64,000 bases of DNA from Cyathus striatus (Eukaryota; Basidiomycota; Agaricomycetes; Agaricales; Nidulariaceae): contig JAOVFP010000017.1 in assembly GCA_025738555.1 (NCBI GenBank), positions 1,922,001 through 1,986,000 of the forward strand, written 5' to 3'. Shown here in pieces: positions 1-11,866 of this stretch. Each line of letters begins with the position of its first letter. Position 1 is the stretch's first letter. The notes beneath the pieces were generated by a model. It was not told where the DNA came from. It did not search any database and saw only the letters and a program-made list of their open reading frames with translations. The translations under genes were made by a program, and so were the position numbers.

Positions 1-1721
1 TTTTTATGTAAGGTACGTTTATGTTATGTATATCATTATCAGTCGTTGATATCGTGCTTTTTCAGGAGGTCAAGTATGAAGCGTACCTCGTTCTTTTTGT
101 GATTACATCAACCCGTGCGGTTGAATCTACCTGAAGGACATCTGGTACAGTCGATAAACTGCTACCGACTACGAGTCGTCGTAAGCTTCGATGTGCTCGT
201 AATGTTTCCTGTGTTCCTCTTGAAAGGTGAAAATCTCCTAACTTTTACTGAATTGTACTGAGTCGGATTTCTGTCGTCCCAGGGATGTGTTCCCAAAGTT
301 CCTCAAGGAGATGATAATTACCAGTGCATCCCGTACCGAACGGAATCCTTTTATTCCGCTCAATTTGTGATTAGTTTATAAGTGCATATGGATCAGCCTG
401 CTTTATACCGTTGGAGGATCATATGCGATATGGCAGATGGTGCGGTATCCTTGTTTTTACCATCATGAACTCGTATAGAGCTGCAGGGTTGAATATGCTT
501 TGCTCTAAACTTGTACCATGCAACTTGTGGATGTACCCTATGGATTCTCATATGGCACAACACAAGAGATTGTATTTGAAAGCGTATATGGAACAGGTAG
601 TAAACTGCTACCATTTACGCTGTGTGCCGGTCCACGAATTGTTTTTTTCGCAAGATATTATGTACATAATTATCAGTCGTTGACACCTTGCTTTTTATTC
701 AGGAGGTACAGTCCACTATTAAGTGTACCTGGCTCTCTTTTGCGATTACATCAACCCGGTGCAGTTGAGTGTCCAAGGGCATGTGGTGTAGTTGATAAAC
801 TGTCGACATCGAGTCGTCGTAATTGACCCTGCCAGATGTGCTGTATCTCCAGCAGTTCGACTTTTACCAAGCTTCACTTCGGATTTACCTCGCCTTAAGG
901 TTGTTTTCTCGAAGCCTCTCATGGAGACAGCAATCACAAAGCAGCTGTACCACAGGGAATCCTCTTATCTCGCTCGTGGGATGATGTCTACAAACGCATA
1001 TGGAGCAGCCTGCTTTACAACGTTGGAGGACCGGCGTATGCGATGAGCTTTTCAGAGTCACTCGTTTTTGCCATCGTAAACTAGTATGCAACATATTCAC
1101 TTGTGCAATTTATGTTTCCACAGGAATGAGCCTTTACTCAAAACTGGTGTCACGCGAGCGGATCTTTCTTTCTTCCCTGATGTCCTGGACCACCGCTATG
1201 AGCTGTTTTTATTCTTATCAATAAGCCGTACCAGGAGTACAGCGGCTAATCTTTCCAGTGTTGCTCTTTGGTTTGTGCGGTTGAAATTTTTGCCTAACTG
1301 CACTTCTAAGTTACGTCGCCTAAAGGATGTGTTCTCAAAGCGTTTTATCTTTAGGGAGATAACAATTCGACCCTCCACTACCACTGTTATCGCGACAAAA
1401 ACAATACAGCAGGAATCTTAAGCATCTGGCACAGGGAGGAGGTGGGGTGGTACGGAGTACATGTAAGATATGTTTATGTTACGTATAAGATCATCGATCA
1501 TCAGTCATTGATATCTTGTTTTATTCCAGGAGGTCCAAGCTATGAAGCGTACCTGGCTCTCTTTTGCAGCTACATCAGCCCCATGCTGCTAATTGTACAA
1601 GGGCATCTGGTGTAATTGATAATCTGACCACTACGAGTCATCGTAAATGACCACAGAAATATACACTGTGCTCCTCAGTATTCTACTCGGACCACTCCCA
1701 CTCTTTTGTTTGGGAGGCTGA
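1..1721. repeat. Unknown degenerate repeat array, block 1
   Basis: Diverged copies of a unit recur here. A recognisable core reads 'aggaggtcca..atgaagcgtacctgg' and then 'gggcatctggtacagttga', ending near 'acgagtcgtcgtaa'; core ends fall near 184, 822 and 1646. Each core is followed by one of three different tails: 'cttcgatgtgctcgtaa', 'ccctgccagatgtgct', or an 'aatgacc/aataatcg' type leading to 'ttttgtttgggaggctga'. Other shared pieces are 'gcatatggagcagcctgct' and 'ttttgccatcgtgaac'. No coding potential or transposase is visible, and short open frames inside it are not conserved between copies. I do not recognise the family; an old nonautonomous element is possible. Confidence 0.7.
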
Positions 1722-2471
1722 AGGCCATCTAGAGAAAGTGAACAAGATCGCTGACGAGAGGGAGTACAAGAATAGGGATGCGACCAATGTATCGAAGGAG
1801 GGACTCGGGGAGGTACGTTGATCTACTTTTTTCTTTGGGATACGAGGGGCTAAGAGGAGTAGGTCTACGAAGAGAAGATTAAGAACTTTTTCCAGGAGTG
1901 AGTGTTGCCGTTCTCGCGTTGGGTTGAATGCTGAGTAGGATTAGGCATATGCACGAAGACGAGGAGATAAGGTACATTTTGGATGGGAGTGGGTTCTTTG
2001 ATGTTCGTGGTGCGCCCATTTCCTCTCCTCATTGTTTCCCTTGTCAGCTAATGCACTGAACAGAATCACCGAGCGACGAGTGGGTCCGCATTGCTGTCGA
2101 ACCGGGAGACATGATCGTTATCCCTGCTGGAATCTATCATCGCTTCACTCTGGATGAGAAGAACATGATCAAGGCGATAAGGTTGTTCCAGGTGACTTAC
2201 GGTTCAGTTTTGTCGTCTTCCGCCGCTCTGCACGCTATATGATCCTTTCGGGCGCTCTGTCCTCGTGCTTCTCACTGTCCTAGCACGCTTCATACTCCTT
2301 CCCCCCCTAGCTATCTCGCATTTTCTTCCCTAATTCTGTCCCTTCACAACACGTAACTAACACCCGCTCTTACAGGACGAACTAAAATGGGTACCTTACA
2401 ACCGCAGCCACGACACAGAAAAGAATCCTTACCGCACAGATTATCTCAAGACTATCGGTGTCGGTGCATGA
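1722..2471 (+). pseudogene. Acireductone dioxygenase (ARD), 5'-truncated
   Basis: Five spliced segments (about 1722-1812, 1863-1897, 1939-2009, 2064-2191, 2376-2471) read in phase as the central and C-terminal parts of acireductone dioxygenase, the Fe/Ni cupin enzyme of methionine salvage. Visible landmarks are EEKIKNFFQE, the metal motif H-M-H-E-D-E-E (HxHx3E), [27 protein letters not shown] with the fourth ligand His, and KWVPYNRSHDTEKNPYR near the end. All introns have GT-AG borders and there is no internal stop. The usual N-terminus of about 40-50 residues (MRAYY-type start) is absent: the sequence before GHLEKVNKIADER is repeat DNA. It is therefore probably a nonfunctional remnant, although splicing to a distant exon outside the window cannot be excluded. 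Confidence 0.85.
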
Positions 2472-2578
2472 TCAGCAGTGTATATCTGCGGCATCTGGTT
2501 GGGTATGGTGGAGGGTTGCTGTAGAAGCTGGGCCGTCGGGCTATGGACTTGGATGCGCAGTGGAGATAATAAGAAATA

Positions 2579-4850
2579 TGTGTGTAAGATACATTTTATG
2601 TTATGTATATGATTATCAGTTGTTGCTATCTTTTGTTTTGCTTATGAGGTCCACTATGAAGCGCACCTGGCTCCCTTTTGCGACTATGATAACACCGTGC
2701 GATTGAGTGTACAAGGGCATCTGGTACAGTTGACAATCTGTCGATTACGAGTCGTCGTAATAATCGCTCCAATATGCTCGTACGACGATTGTTATTGATT
2801 TTTGTTTGGGAGGTTGATTTTTTACCGAACTGTACACTTCAAATGTTCGTCGCGCCAAGGATGCACCGGAGCAGTCGTACCACAGAGTACCATCTTATCC
2901 CTTCCAAGCGATTATGTCTATAAGTGCATATGGAGCAGGCTGTGAACCGTACAGAGCCTTATGCGCTGTGGTAATAAAGAGAGAGTGTTTTTGCCATCGT
3001 GAACTCGTATGGAGTTGCACTTCTGCAATTTACTTCTCCACAGGTTGAAGCTGCTTTTACTCGAAACTGGTGTCACGCGAGCGGATGTATCTTATGGACT
3101 CTCGAGGCTGAGCCAGCACGCGTATATGGAACAGTTAGTAAACTGCTGAAGAAACAACCGTTTACGCTGTATTATATATATGTGACTATCAGTCGCTTTC
3201 TTGCTTTTTTCAGGAGGTCCAGTATAAAGCGTACCTCGGTCTCGTTTGCGATTACATCAACCCCGTGCGAATGGCTCAGTCTACTGGAAGGGCATCTGGT
3301 ACAGTTGATAAACTATCGACTACGAGTCGTGGTAAACTTTGATGTGCTCGTAACGTTTCCTATGTTCCTTTCAACGGTCGAAGATCAGGCTTTTACCGAA
3401 CTGCACTGAGTCGAATTTTTTTCATCCCAAGGATATGTTCTTAAAGTCCCGGCTCATGGAGACAACAATTGATAGAGCAGCCGTACAACACGCGGAATCC
3501 TTTTATTACGCTCAACTTGGGATTAAGTTTACAAGTGCATATGGATCAGCCTGCTTTATACCGTTGGAGGACCATATGCGATGTCTGGTGCGTATAGTAC
3601 CCTTGTTTTTACCATCGCGAACTCGTATAGAACCGCAGGTTGAATGTGCTTTTACTCTAAACTGGTATCACGCAAGCAGATGTACGGGCCTGTGTATTCT
3701 CATATGCCACAATACAAGATATTGTATTTGCAAGCGTATATGGAACAGGTAGTAAACTGCTACCATTTACGCTGTCAACGTCCCATGAGTTATCTTTTTC
3801 GTAAGATACGTCTTGCTTTTTGACAGGAGGTCCACTATCAAGCGCACCTGGCTCTCTCTCCATCGATTTCATTAATCCCGTGCGTTTGAATGTCCACGGG
3901 CATGTGGTATGGTTGATAAACTGTCGACTTCGAGTCGTCGTAATCGACCCTGCCAGATGTGCTATATTTCTAGCAGTTCGACGTTTTATCGAGCTTCACT
4001 TCGACTCGCCCTCAGGTTGTTTTCTCAAAGCCTCTCATGGAGACAGCAATCAAAAAGCAGCCGTACGACAGGGAATCCTCTTATCCCGCTCGCGGGATGT
4101 CTACAAAACGCATATGGAGCAGCCTGCTTTACAATATTGGAGGACCGGCGTATGCGATGAGCTTTTCAAAGTCATTCGTTTACTCGACAGATTCATTAGT
4201 TTTTGCCATCGTGAACTCGTATGGAACTTGTACTTTCACTCGAGACTGGTGTCACGCAAGTGCGTCTTTCTTTCTTGGTGTCCACCGTTATGAAGCGTAC
4301 CTTGTTCTCGTTTGCGGTTATATCAAGTTTGTCAACTCCTTACGATTAAGTCTATAAGGGCATTTGGTACAGCTGACAAGCTGTTAACTACGAGTCGGCG
4401 TAATAATCGCTCCAATATGCTCGTATTATTTTCGGAACTAGAAATTTTGTTTGGGAGGTTGAATTTTTACCAAGCTCTGCACTTCGAATTTTCGTCGGCC
4501 CAAGGATGCACCCGAGAAGCCCTACCATAGAAATCTTCTTATCCCTTTCAAGCGGTTATGTTTACAAGTGCATATGGAGCAGGCTGTAAACCGTGGAGGA
4601 CCATATGCGATGTTTCAGCTAGTCTTAAGCTAGACCATATAAACGTTTTTGCATCGTGAATTCGTATGGAACTGCAAGTGTACATGGAACGGTTGGTAAA
4701 CTGAGTAAACTGCTACCGTTTTCAATGTTAGGTGCAGAATTCTGGACGTTTAAGTTGAGGCTTCTATCTCTTTCAGAGCCATGTCTTTATTGTAAAGCAT
4801 ACTTAGATTTAACGCCAGATGCCGAACGGCATGAGAATTATCATGTGATA
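2579..4850. repeat. Unknown degenerate repeat array, block 2
   Basis: The family of block 1 resumes after the ARD remnant. Core ends lie near 2760, 3334, 3942 and 4402. The order of tail types (3, 1, 2, 3) and long matches show that 3160-4290 is a diverged duplicate of 1-1200 at an offset of about 3.1 kb. For example, 'ctcatggagacagcaatca' is followed by 'gcatatggagcagcctgct' in both. The region 4288-4660 similarly matches 2640-2960. Nothing coding was recognised. Confidence 0.7.
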
Positions 4851-5613
4851 TAAAAAGTCACGAGGGTGGTTTCCATACAGGAAATGAGCCTCGTGAGACT
4901 TCAGTGCTGGAATGGTCAGTCAATGGAGTCAGAAGGGTCTGCTTATGTTATTGGGGGAGCTTGCTCCCCCTATTTGTCTGCGTTGGCGAGCGAAAATGCA
5001 TAGTGGCTGTGCATGCACGTACGGATTTTGCCGCCACGCTTGAATTTGTGCGTCGCGCTCGTATACACTCTCTGCTCATTGTCAATAGTTTGATTTTTTC
5101 ACTTTAATCAACTCAAGATGAGTGCCTTATACCAGCTTTTTAATGTAAAAATGAAGCAAAAGTTAATCATAAGAATAATATTGAAGACAAAAAAGTATAC
5201 CACTGATTAAATTCTGTTCAAATAAATTCAAGCTGGAAATAGTGACAACTAAAAGTTAAAATATAGTGTAACAAGTTAACTTAGTGTGTATAAAAAGGAT
5301 GTAACTAAAACTAGGATTTGTCAAGCTTGCACTTTAACATGCGTTGCATGTTTTGTTTGCGTTGGTGAGCCAAGATGCATAGTAGCTGTGCATCCATGTT
5401 TGGATGTGTCTGCACACACTCAGACTTTTCCATACACACTCGGGTTTGTCTGCTTTACGTTGGTGGGCACTGGGCCAATACAGTGCATTAAAGGCTGTTT
5501 AAACAAATCCAAGCTGAAATAGTGGCAGTTGAATTAGTATGTATAATAAGAATATAACTCAAAGCTAGGATTCGTCAAGCTTGCCCTTTAGCGTACATCA
5601 CGAAGTGATGTAC
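4851..5613. repeat. Degenerate direct repeats with a small hairpin
   Basis: A segment at about 5209-5345 is repeated at about 5487-5600, sharing 'caagctggaaatagtg', 'gtataaaaaggatgtaact' and 'aggatttgtcaagcttgc' in diverged form. A second pair, 'gcatagtggctgtgcatg' near 4998 and 'gcatagtagctgtgcatc' near 5376, lies in the same order. The block ends in a perfect 9-bp-arm hairpin, gtacatcac-gaa-gtgatgtac, at 5593-5613. The hairpin recalls a Helitron end, but no CTRR motif follows at the expected distance. No gene seen. Confidence 0.5.
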
Positions 5614-7070
5614 TGTAAGGTGTAGACTTGTCTGAAGGTTGTACAGTTAAGTACTGAGAGTGACAGTGTCCAATCTGTCACTAGTGTTCTAAACAAGTTG
5701 TCGAGTTTCTTGTGAGGTTTTGAATTAGAGTACAAGTCTTATAGAATTATTAAGACTTGTATAGGATTTTAAGGGGAGTGGTGAAGGCAAGTTTAGTGGA
5801 TTATGGGTAGAAAAATGCGAAGTTAGCTAAGGTTCTTGCCTGTGCAAGAGCTTTAACTAGTAGTGAAGCTGAGCAGTAATGAGAATTAAGCAGACAGGAA
5901 CAGGAGTACACTAAGTTTCTACAGCTAGAAGCTTAGTGTGAATAACAGATGAATGGTATGTGTGAATCAAACTGGAATTGACTGAGGGATGTAGCTACAT
6001 GAGAGGGGTTTATATACTTTTTGGAACTACCTAGGTAGAAATATGTACCATGATTAATAATACAGTGAGTAAGAATGATTTGTAGTAAAGGAATAAAGAT
6101 AAAGGTAGGGGAATAAAGAAAAGGGGAAAGGAATATGTATAAAGGGCGTGCGGCGGCATCGGATAAAGTAATATTGATGCGAGCGCTTTGCTGGGCATTG
6201 TGATTGGTCAGCGCTAAGTCACGTGCCTTTCGGTATGGTGTTTACTTTGGCACGTCGGTTTTTAGGATACTACTCAGTGTGTTAACTTTAGTGCTTGCTG
6301 AGTAATAATTGATCGATTAGTAATTTTGCGTACTTCATCGGATTTTTGCAGTGATCTTCGGAATAATCGAGGGTGTGGAATATTATCAGTGTTCTGAGAT
6401 CAGGGAATAATGGGTAAGGTAAGTTTTTAATTGATCAGAGTAAATACAGGGACCGGCGGACTATGTAAATTAGGTAGTTTTTGTACATAGGCCGGCAGGG
6501 TTCCCTACAGTACATTACATGTTACACCATCTGTCCTATAGATGGGTCGGTCAAACATATTGACCAGGTCGCAACAGGTCAATGATTAAAATTTTCCCAC
6601 CCCTACTCATACCCCCTCCCCCCCCTACCGCAACCCATGCTAGAACACCATGCTGCCCCCCAACACATAGCCCCTCACCACTAGTCTATTTCACTGCCTC
6701 TGTTCAATGTGCTCTTGCCTTTCAATATTCATCCACAGTTGAATTCATGAATGGATCCACATCGCCTTTCTCCCACCTCCGACTCCACATATCTGGGTAT
6801 TGCGATGTGCATATATTTCTATTGCTACCTTACACAATGTAATACATATTCCTGTACTAGTGTAGTTTATAGAATGATTTTTACCATTTCCTCTCCACCG
6901 TAATGTTTACCAAGAGCCTGAGTAGTGAGTACTGAAACCCCACTGCACATATAAAATCTATGTACTTCATGCTGTGTTGCTAGATACCTCAACAATTTCT
7001 GTGTCGCAATTTAGGTGATTCTTTCATTGATAATTTTTGACTTCATGCTTAAATTGTTTCATGATAGATA
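5614..7070. other. Gene-free stretch upstream of the hAT element
   Basis: Moderately AT-rich DNA with no open frame I can support. A 16-base string at 6195-6210 (gcattgtgattggtca) recurs with one mismatch at 14370-14385, and both are followed within about 90 bases by 'ggatac'. 'cagggttcc' near 6499 could be a hAT-like terminus, but I found no matching partner beyond the transposase. Confidence 0.4.
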
Positions 7071-8882
7071 ATGCCACCAAAATCTCCTGTCTGGAAGTTG
7101 TTTATTCAAGATGGAACTAACTACCTTTCAGACAAGACTCACAAAGCTTCATGGTGTCTGTCCTGTCTTCGTAAAACTGTTGAAAAATTTGAAGAATGAA
7201 GCAATTCTAGCTGTGGCACATGGTGCAACACCTGAATCTTGCAGTAAGACAGTGGAAGAATGGGATCAAATTGGTGGGACTTAATAACATAAATTACTCA
7301 CCTTTACTGATATATGTAACACACTTTTAGGTTGTATTACACTAAAGCCAATGTGTGGCAAGGTTCCTACTATGGTGAACCACCTTACATTCTGTAAGCA
7401 CATGGATCCGACGTTGTGAGACTCTAATCTATTTGAGCAAAATGAATTTACCCACTCACATGGATATTCAAAGGAAAACTGAGGTCTGGCTATATCCATA
7501 CCTCAAATATCTCATTCTTTGACACTGAGCATAGCAAATAAAGCTCTCTTGCCTTTACCTCTTTATAGTAGCTCTACTTTACTCAGTCCCCTTTTAATGC
7601 CACAGTTACCTCCTGCAACACCATGCGATTCATTGCTGTTACAAGTACCTGAGCCTCATCAAGCAAAGTGGCCATGTTATTCCCACTCAATGTCTAGTCA
7701 TGATAATGCTATGGAGGAATTCTTGCGCCCACCTGAGGTTCAGCAGGAGTTTGCTGAGGATGTATGCAAGCTGCTCGTGACCTTGGGAATCCCATTTAAC
7801 ATCGTCTCACATCCAGAATACAAGCTTTTTTCACAGAAGTGGATGCCTGGTCTAGTTACACCAGATCGTCGTACTCTGGCAGGAAGTATTTTGAATAAAG
7901 AAGCAGACAAAGTAATTATGGGAACTCATCAACACACTGAAGGCAAATTAGCAACATACCAATGTGATGGTTGGAAGAATATTGTGAAGACTTCTGTCAT
8001 AACATCAATGATGACTGTTGATTCATTGGTATGCCAGTTTTGATATTATAAATTTGGCTTTTAAGCAACTCATAACATACATTTGAATAGCCTTATTTAC
8101 TTTGGACACATGACATGTCAGGCAAACCAAAAACAAGGGATGAACTATTCATCCTTGTAAAGGATGATATTGTATTCATGCAAAACACATATGGAGTGAA
8201 TACAATTGCAATTACTACTGACGATGGGCCAGATGGAAAGAAAATGCGATGCTTGCATGCAGTGGTATATCCACATATTGCCACCTTTGTGTGCTGGGTG
8301 CATCAAAGTGGCCTACTCATGGGAAACTATCTTTCCATAAAAGCTCCATTTATGGCATCTGCCGCAAGAGCAATGGATATTATCAAATGGTTTAATAATC
8401 ATCAACGAGCTCTTGATCTCTTACGTGCACAGCAGATATGTACAAATGGCCATGTTCTTTCACTCATTCTTCCTGTTGTAACATGCTGGACTGGTTATTA
8501 TTGTGCATTGCAGTGCTTGCATTCACAATCATCTGCAATAATGGGATGTGTAGCTGCTAATAAACAACAGCTTCTTGTTGCAGCTGGAACACAATCAGAT
8601 CTCAAGGCTAAAGCACTTCAGATCATTACAATCTGTTATGACAAACAATTTTGGAAGGATCTTGAAAAGTAAGTCACATTTACTCTTGACATTTAATAGT
8701 TATTAATTCGAATATTTTTAGAATTATCTCTCATCTTGAGCCACTAGCAATCGCTGCAAATATATTACAAGCTCCAGCTTGTTGTTTAGATCATGTATTG
8801 CTAACACTCACAAAACTGTTCTGCTTTTTTGAGTCACTTCGTATTAGTGATGATATAGCTATCCAGAAGATGATGCATGCGT

Positions 8883-8890
8883 CCCTGGAG
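8883..8890. repeat. Left 8-bp target-site duplication (CCCTGGAG)
   Basis: Direct copy of 10615-10622. Eight bases is the standard target duplication of hAT elements. The host reading frame crosses it as S-L-E. Confidence 0.85.
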
Positions 8891-10614
8891 GAGGTCTTTA
8901 CGCTCGCCCCCCCATTCCATCTGGACTCTGGGTGGACTCTGTGGATTCCACAGATTCCTGATGGACTCCTGCTGGACTTTGGCTGAATGTGTTTTGGTGG
9001 CAAGTCCAGCCATTTTCGTCAAGTCCAGTCCTGTTCAAGTCTGTCTCGAGTCCACCAGGAGTCCACCCGGAATCCATTGAATAGTGGGAGTCTGGCTAGT
9101 TCAACAGGAATTCCGGTGGACTAAATCCTTATGGAGTCTGACTGGACTCAACAGGACTCCTGCTGGAATGTTGGAATAGCTAGATTACATTTACTTTATA
9201 TTAATTAATATTACAATAAGTACTAGTACTGAATCAAAAATAAATACCAACATTGTCCACAGCACGGTTCGAACCTGTGCCAATTCAAGTATTACATAAT
9301 CACAAGTTCAAATGCTTATGCATGCAACTGATACACTACAAAGGCATTACATTTAAAAAGCATATTACACAATATGTAGGGCGCTCATGTGTGCACACCG
9401 TACACATTCGGCAATTCCTGTCTTGGCCACGTCACGACCACCTAATGGTCATGATGACGTTCACTCCTTCCCTCTCACTCTCCTACTCCTCTCCCCTCCT
9501 CTCCTGCACTCCCCCCTCCCTCCCCTCCCCTCCTCTCCTGCTCCTCACCTCCTCTCTTGCTCCTCGCCTCCTCTCCCCTCCTTCACAATGACAAGGACAT
9601 GATGAGGGAATGACAACAACACATGGGTGACGACGACAACGGGGATGGAGGACAACAAGGGAGGAAGCATGGGGACATGGGGGGCGACAGAGGAGGCACA
9701 ATGAGGGGGAGAGCACAAGAGGGAGAGGGGGTGCAACGAGGAGGGAGGAGGGGCTATATGACGCAGGGGTATGGGGGAGTGAGCACCATGTCAACGAGGA
9801 GGGGGCACATTGAGAGGGAGGAGGACGCGTCAAGACCAGGAGTGCACCACGTCAACGAGGGAACACTTCAAGAGGGAGGGGGACACATCGAGAGGGAGGG
9901 GGGTGCATCAAGAGGGAGAGGGGTGCGTTGAGAGGGAGGGGGACGTGTTGAGACCAGGAGTGTGCCACGTCAATGAGGGGGACACATCAAGACCAGGAGT
10001 GCGCCATGTCAATGAGGAGGGGGACACTTCGGGAGGGAGGGGGATGTGTTGAGAGGGAAGGGGGCGCGTTGAGACCAGGAGTGTGCCACATCAATGAGGA
10101 AGGGGACACATCAGGAGGGAGGGGGACACATTGAGAAGTAGGTGAGCACATCAAGAGGGTAGGGGGCATGTTGAGGTGGAGCACCACGTCAATGAGGAGT
10201 CAGGCATGTCAAGACCAGGAAGGGGGTGCAACAAGGAGAGGGGGCATCGCATTGAGAACAAGGGTGGGAGTGATGAGAGTGCAGGGCGGAGCGTGGGAAA
10301 ATGAGGGCAGGGGCAGGTGACAGCTGGGGAGGACTATATACTACAAAATAAATAGAAAATGTAAATTAAATGCAATAAATTATTTTTCTCATAATCTTTG
10401 TGTGAATTTTCATAATTTATATCACTCCTTTCACTTTAATTTCACTTTAAATATATATTTAGTAATGGGGGACTTATGGAACATGAAGTCCTTCAGGACT
10501 CCATCAGGACTCCACCAGGACTCCACCAGACTCCACCAGACTCCACCCAGAATATCCGGACTATATTGAGTCCATCCAGAGTCCGGACAGACTGGGGGGG
10601 AGTGTAAAGTACTG
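8891..10614. mobile_element. Nonautonomous hAT-like element nested in the hAT gene
   Basis: The 8-bp direct repeat CCCTGGAG flanks the element exactly (8883-8890 and 10615-10622). Its ends are imperfect inverted repeats: the left begins gaggtctttacgctcgcccc, and the right, read on the minus strand, begins cagtactttacactcccccc, followed in both by ggactctg-type sequence. Subterminal stretches (8930-9170 and 10490-10590) are packed with 'ggactcc(a/t)' motifs in opposite orientation. The interior holds a pyrimidine-rich tract (9460-9590) and a purine-rich minisatellite (9600-10320). No transposase is encoded, so it must have been mobilised in trans. Confidence 0.85.
9600..10320. repeat. Purine-rich minisatellite inside the nested element
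   Basis: Variants of 'gagagggagggggacac' alternate with 'gaccaggagtgcgccatgtc' and 'aatgagg' with an irregular period of about 30-60 bases. Open frames through it are low-complexity artefacts of the purine bias. Such tracts expand by slippage or unequal exchange. Confidence 0.7.
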
Positions 10615-10622
10615 CCCTGGAG
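10615..10622. repeat. Right 8-bp target-site duplication (CCCTGGAG)
   Basis: Direct copy of 8883-8890. The transposase frame resumes immediately after it (RQWNKADQEL). Confidence 0.85.
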
Positions 10623-11794
10623 CGTCAATGGAATAAGGCAGATCAAGAACTATTTATTCTGGCAGTGTTTTTTAATCCCTACATTAGAGCAAGGTGCTTT
10701 GATGCAGAGAATATAACACAATTCGATCTGTTTCACATGGTTCAACATGTTTATCAATGGCTATTTCAACAATCACTGCATGGTGATATCAACTTTATGA
10801 CAGCATTTGACAATTATTACTCGGAAATTGGTGCATTCTCACCTGATTCAATGTATCTATCAGGCTTTGAGGCAGAATACCACACTAGTGTAAGCATTTC
10901 ATTTTTGATACTGTATCATAACTTAAAACTTGTTAAAATATTATATAGGGCCGTGAAATTTGTTTTATTGAAATATGGAAGAAGTTGGGTGGTGCAGGTT
11001 CTACACAAACCAGTAGATCAGGCTTTGTAAAGCTTGCAATTCAGATTTTAAGTATGGTTCCCAATTCTGCCAGCACCGAATGTGTTTTCAGTACATTCGG
11101 CCTCATGCATACAAAGACACAAAACCATATTAGCCCACAGAAAGTACATGATGCGACTCTAGTTCGCATGAGTCAACATCATTCACACATTGCAGCAGGT
11201 CTTGTCCCACAGCGGAAGAAACACAAATTTGGTGAAGACTTGCCACAAATGGGGTCTAGCTCAACCACTGTTCCATTACCCAGCTCGTCTATTACTCCAG
11301 TCATGATGATATCAGATGAAGACGAAGTGTGTACTAACATTGAATTTCCAGTTACAGGCAAGCTAATAGACTTTCAGGGAATATCAGATCAGCTGATCAA
11401 TGCTGCACTGACTGATATTGAAGCTGACAATCTTGATGACACTGATGCATTCGATGTAGTGGAGTCCTCAGTCCCTCTGTTATCACAAATTCAAGTCAAC
11501 TCTTTAACTGGTCAATTCATGCCTTCCCATCCTGTTACAAGCGCAGTGAGGCCTTCTATTAGGCAATCTGCTGGCATTGGATCCAGGTCCACTGCAGAAT
11601 TTGATGCTAGCTCTTGCATCCCTGTTTATCAAAAGATCACATTACAAGATTTATTTCAGTACCCACCACTTGGTGGCACAAGTAAGGAGTTAGAGTTCTA
11701 CTGGTCTTATGGGAAGCACGTCTTAATGGATGAAGAACAGGAATTAGTGACGCAAATGCAATCTAACACAGATATTTCTACTTGATACTTACAC

Positions 11795-11866
11795 AATACA
11801 TATCACCTTGCTTGCAAGGTTTTCTCTCGGGTCAAAATGGGGCGCACTTTCGACTTTCACATGCAC
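11795..11866. repeat. Hairpin-headed repeat block, copy 1
   Basis: The block starts at 'aatacatatcacctt' and contains the hairpin accttgc-tt-gcaaggt (11805-11820), followed by 'ctctcgggtcaaaat' and a diverged tail. About 70 bp are shared with 63573-63645 at the right end of the window. Its first 15 bases also match the outer end of the Tc1/mariner inverted repeat at 20066. The family is unknown; a terminal piece of an LTR or MITE is possible. Confidence 0.55.

Larger units (their letters stand above)
7071..11785 (+). pseudogene. hAT-family transposase, interrupted and decayed
   Basis: The gene starts at ATG 7071 with a BED-type zinc finger: VWKLF, then WCLSC (CxxC), then, after an intron, MVNHLTFCKH. 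Next comes a DUF659-like core (7519-8040: ATYQCDGWKN; 8091-8671: AITTDDGPDGK). The C-terminal HATC dimerisation region at about 10950-11200 includes GFVKLAIQILSMVPNSAS and ECVFSTFG. Introns can be placed near 7270-7330, 8034-8090 and 10889-10949. A 1724-bp element sits at 8891-10614 inside the coding frame; removing it and one target copy restores the frame (ASLE joined to RQWNKADQEL). Other damage is a probable one-base frameshift near 7186-7190, ending in TGA at 7197, and TGA at 7417. A hAT transposase acts by cut-and-paste with 8-bp target duplications. The ends of this element were not found. Confidence 0.8.

Noticed and set aside
5593..5630. Helitron 3' end (hairpin gtacatcac/gtgatgtac).
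   Set aside because: No CTRR motif at the expected distance and no Rep/helicase sequence nearby.
9252..9280. B-box-like ggttcgaacc flanked by gcac/gtgc.
   Set aside because: It is a short palindrome without the rest of a tRNA; not enough to call a SINE or tRNA.
9623..10187. Long open frames on both strands in the purine-rich tract.
   Set aside because: They come from strand-biased low-complexity repeats inside a nonautonomous element and have no domain features.
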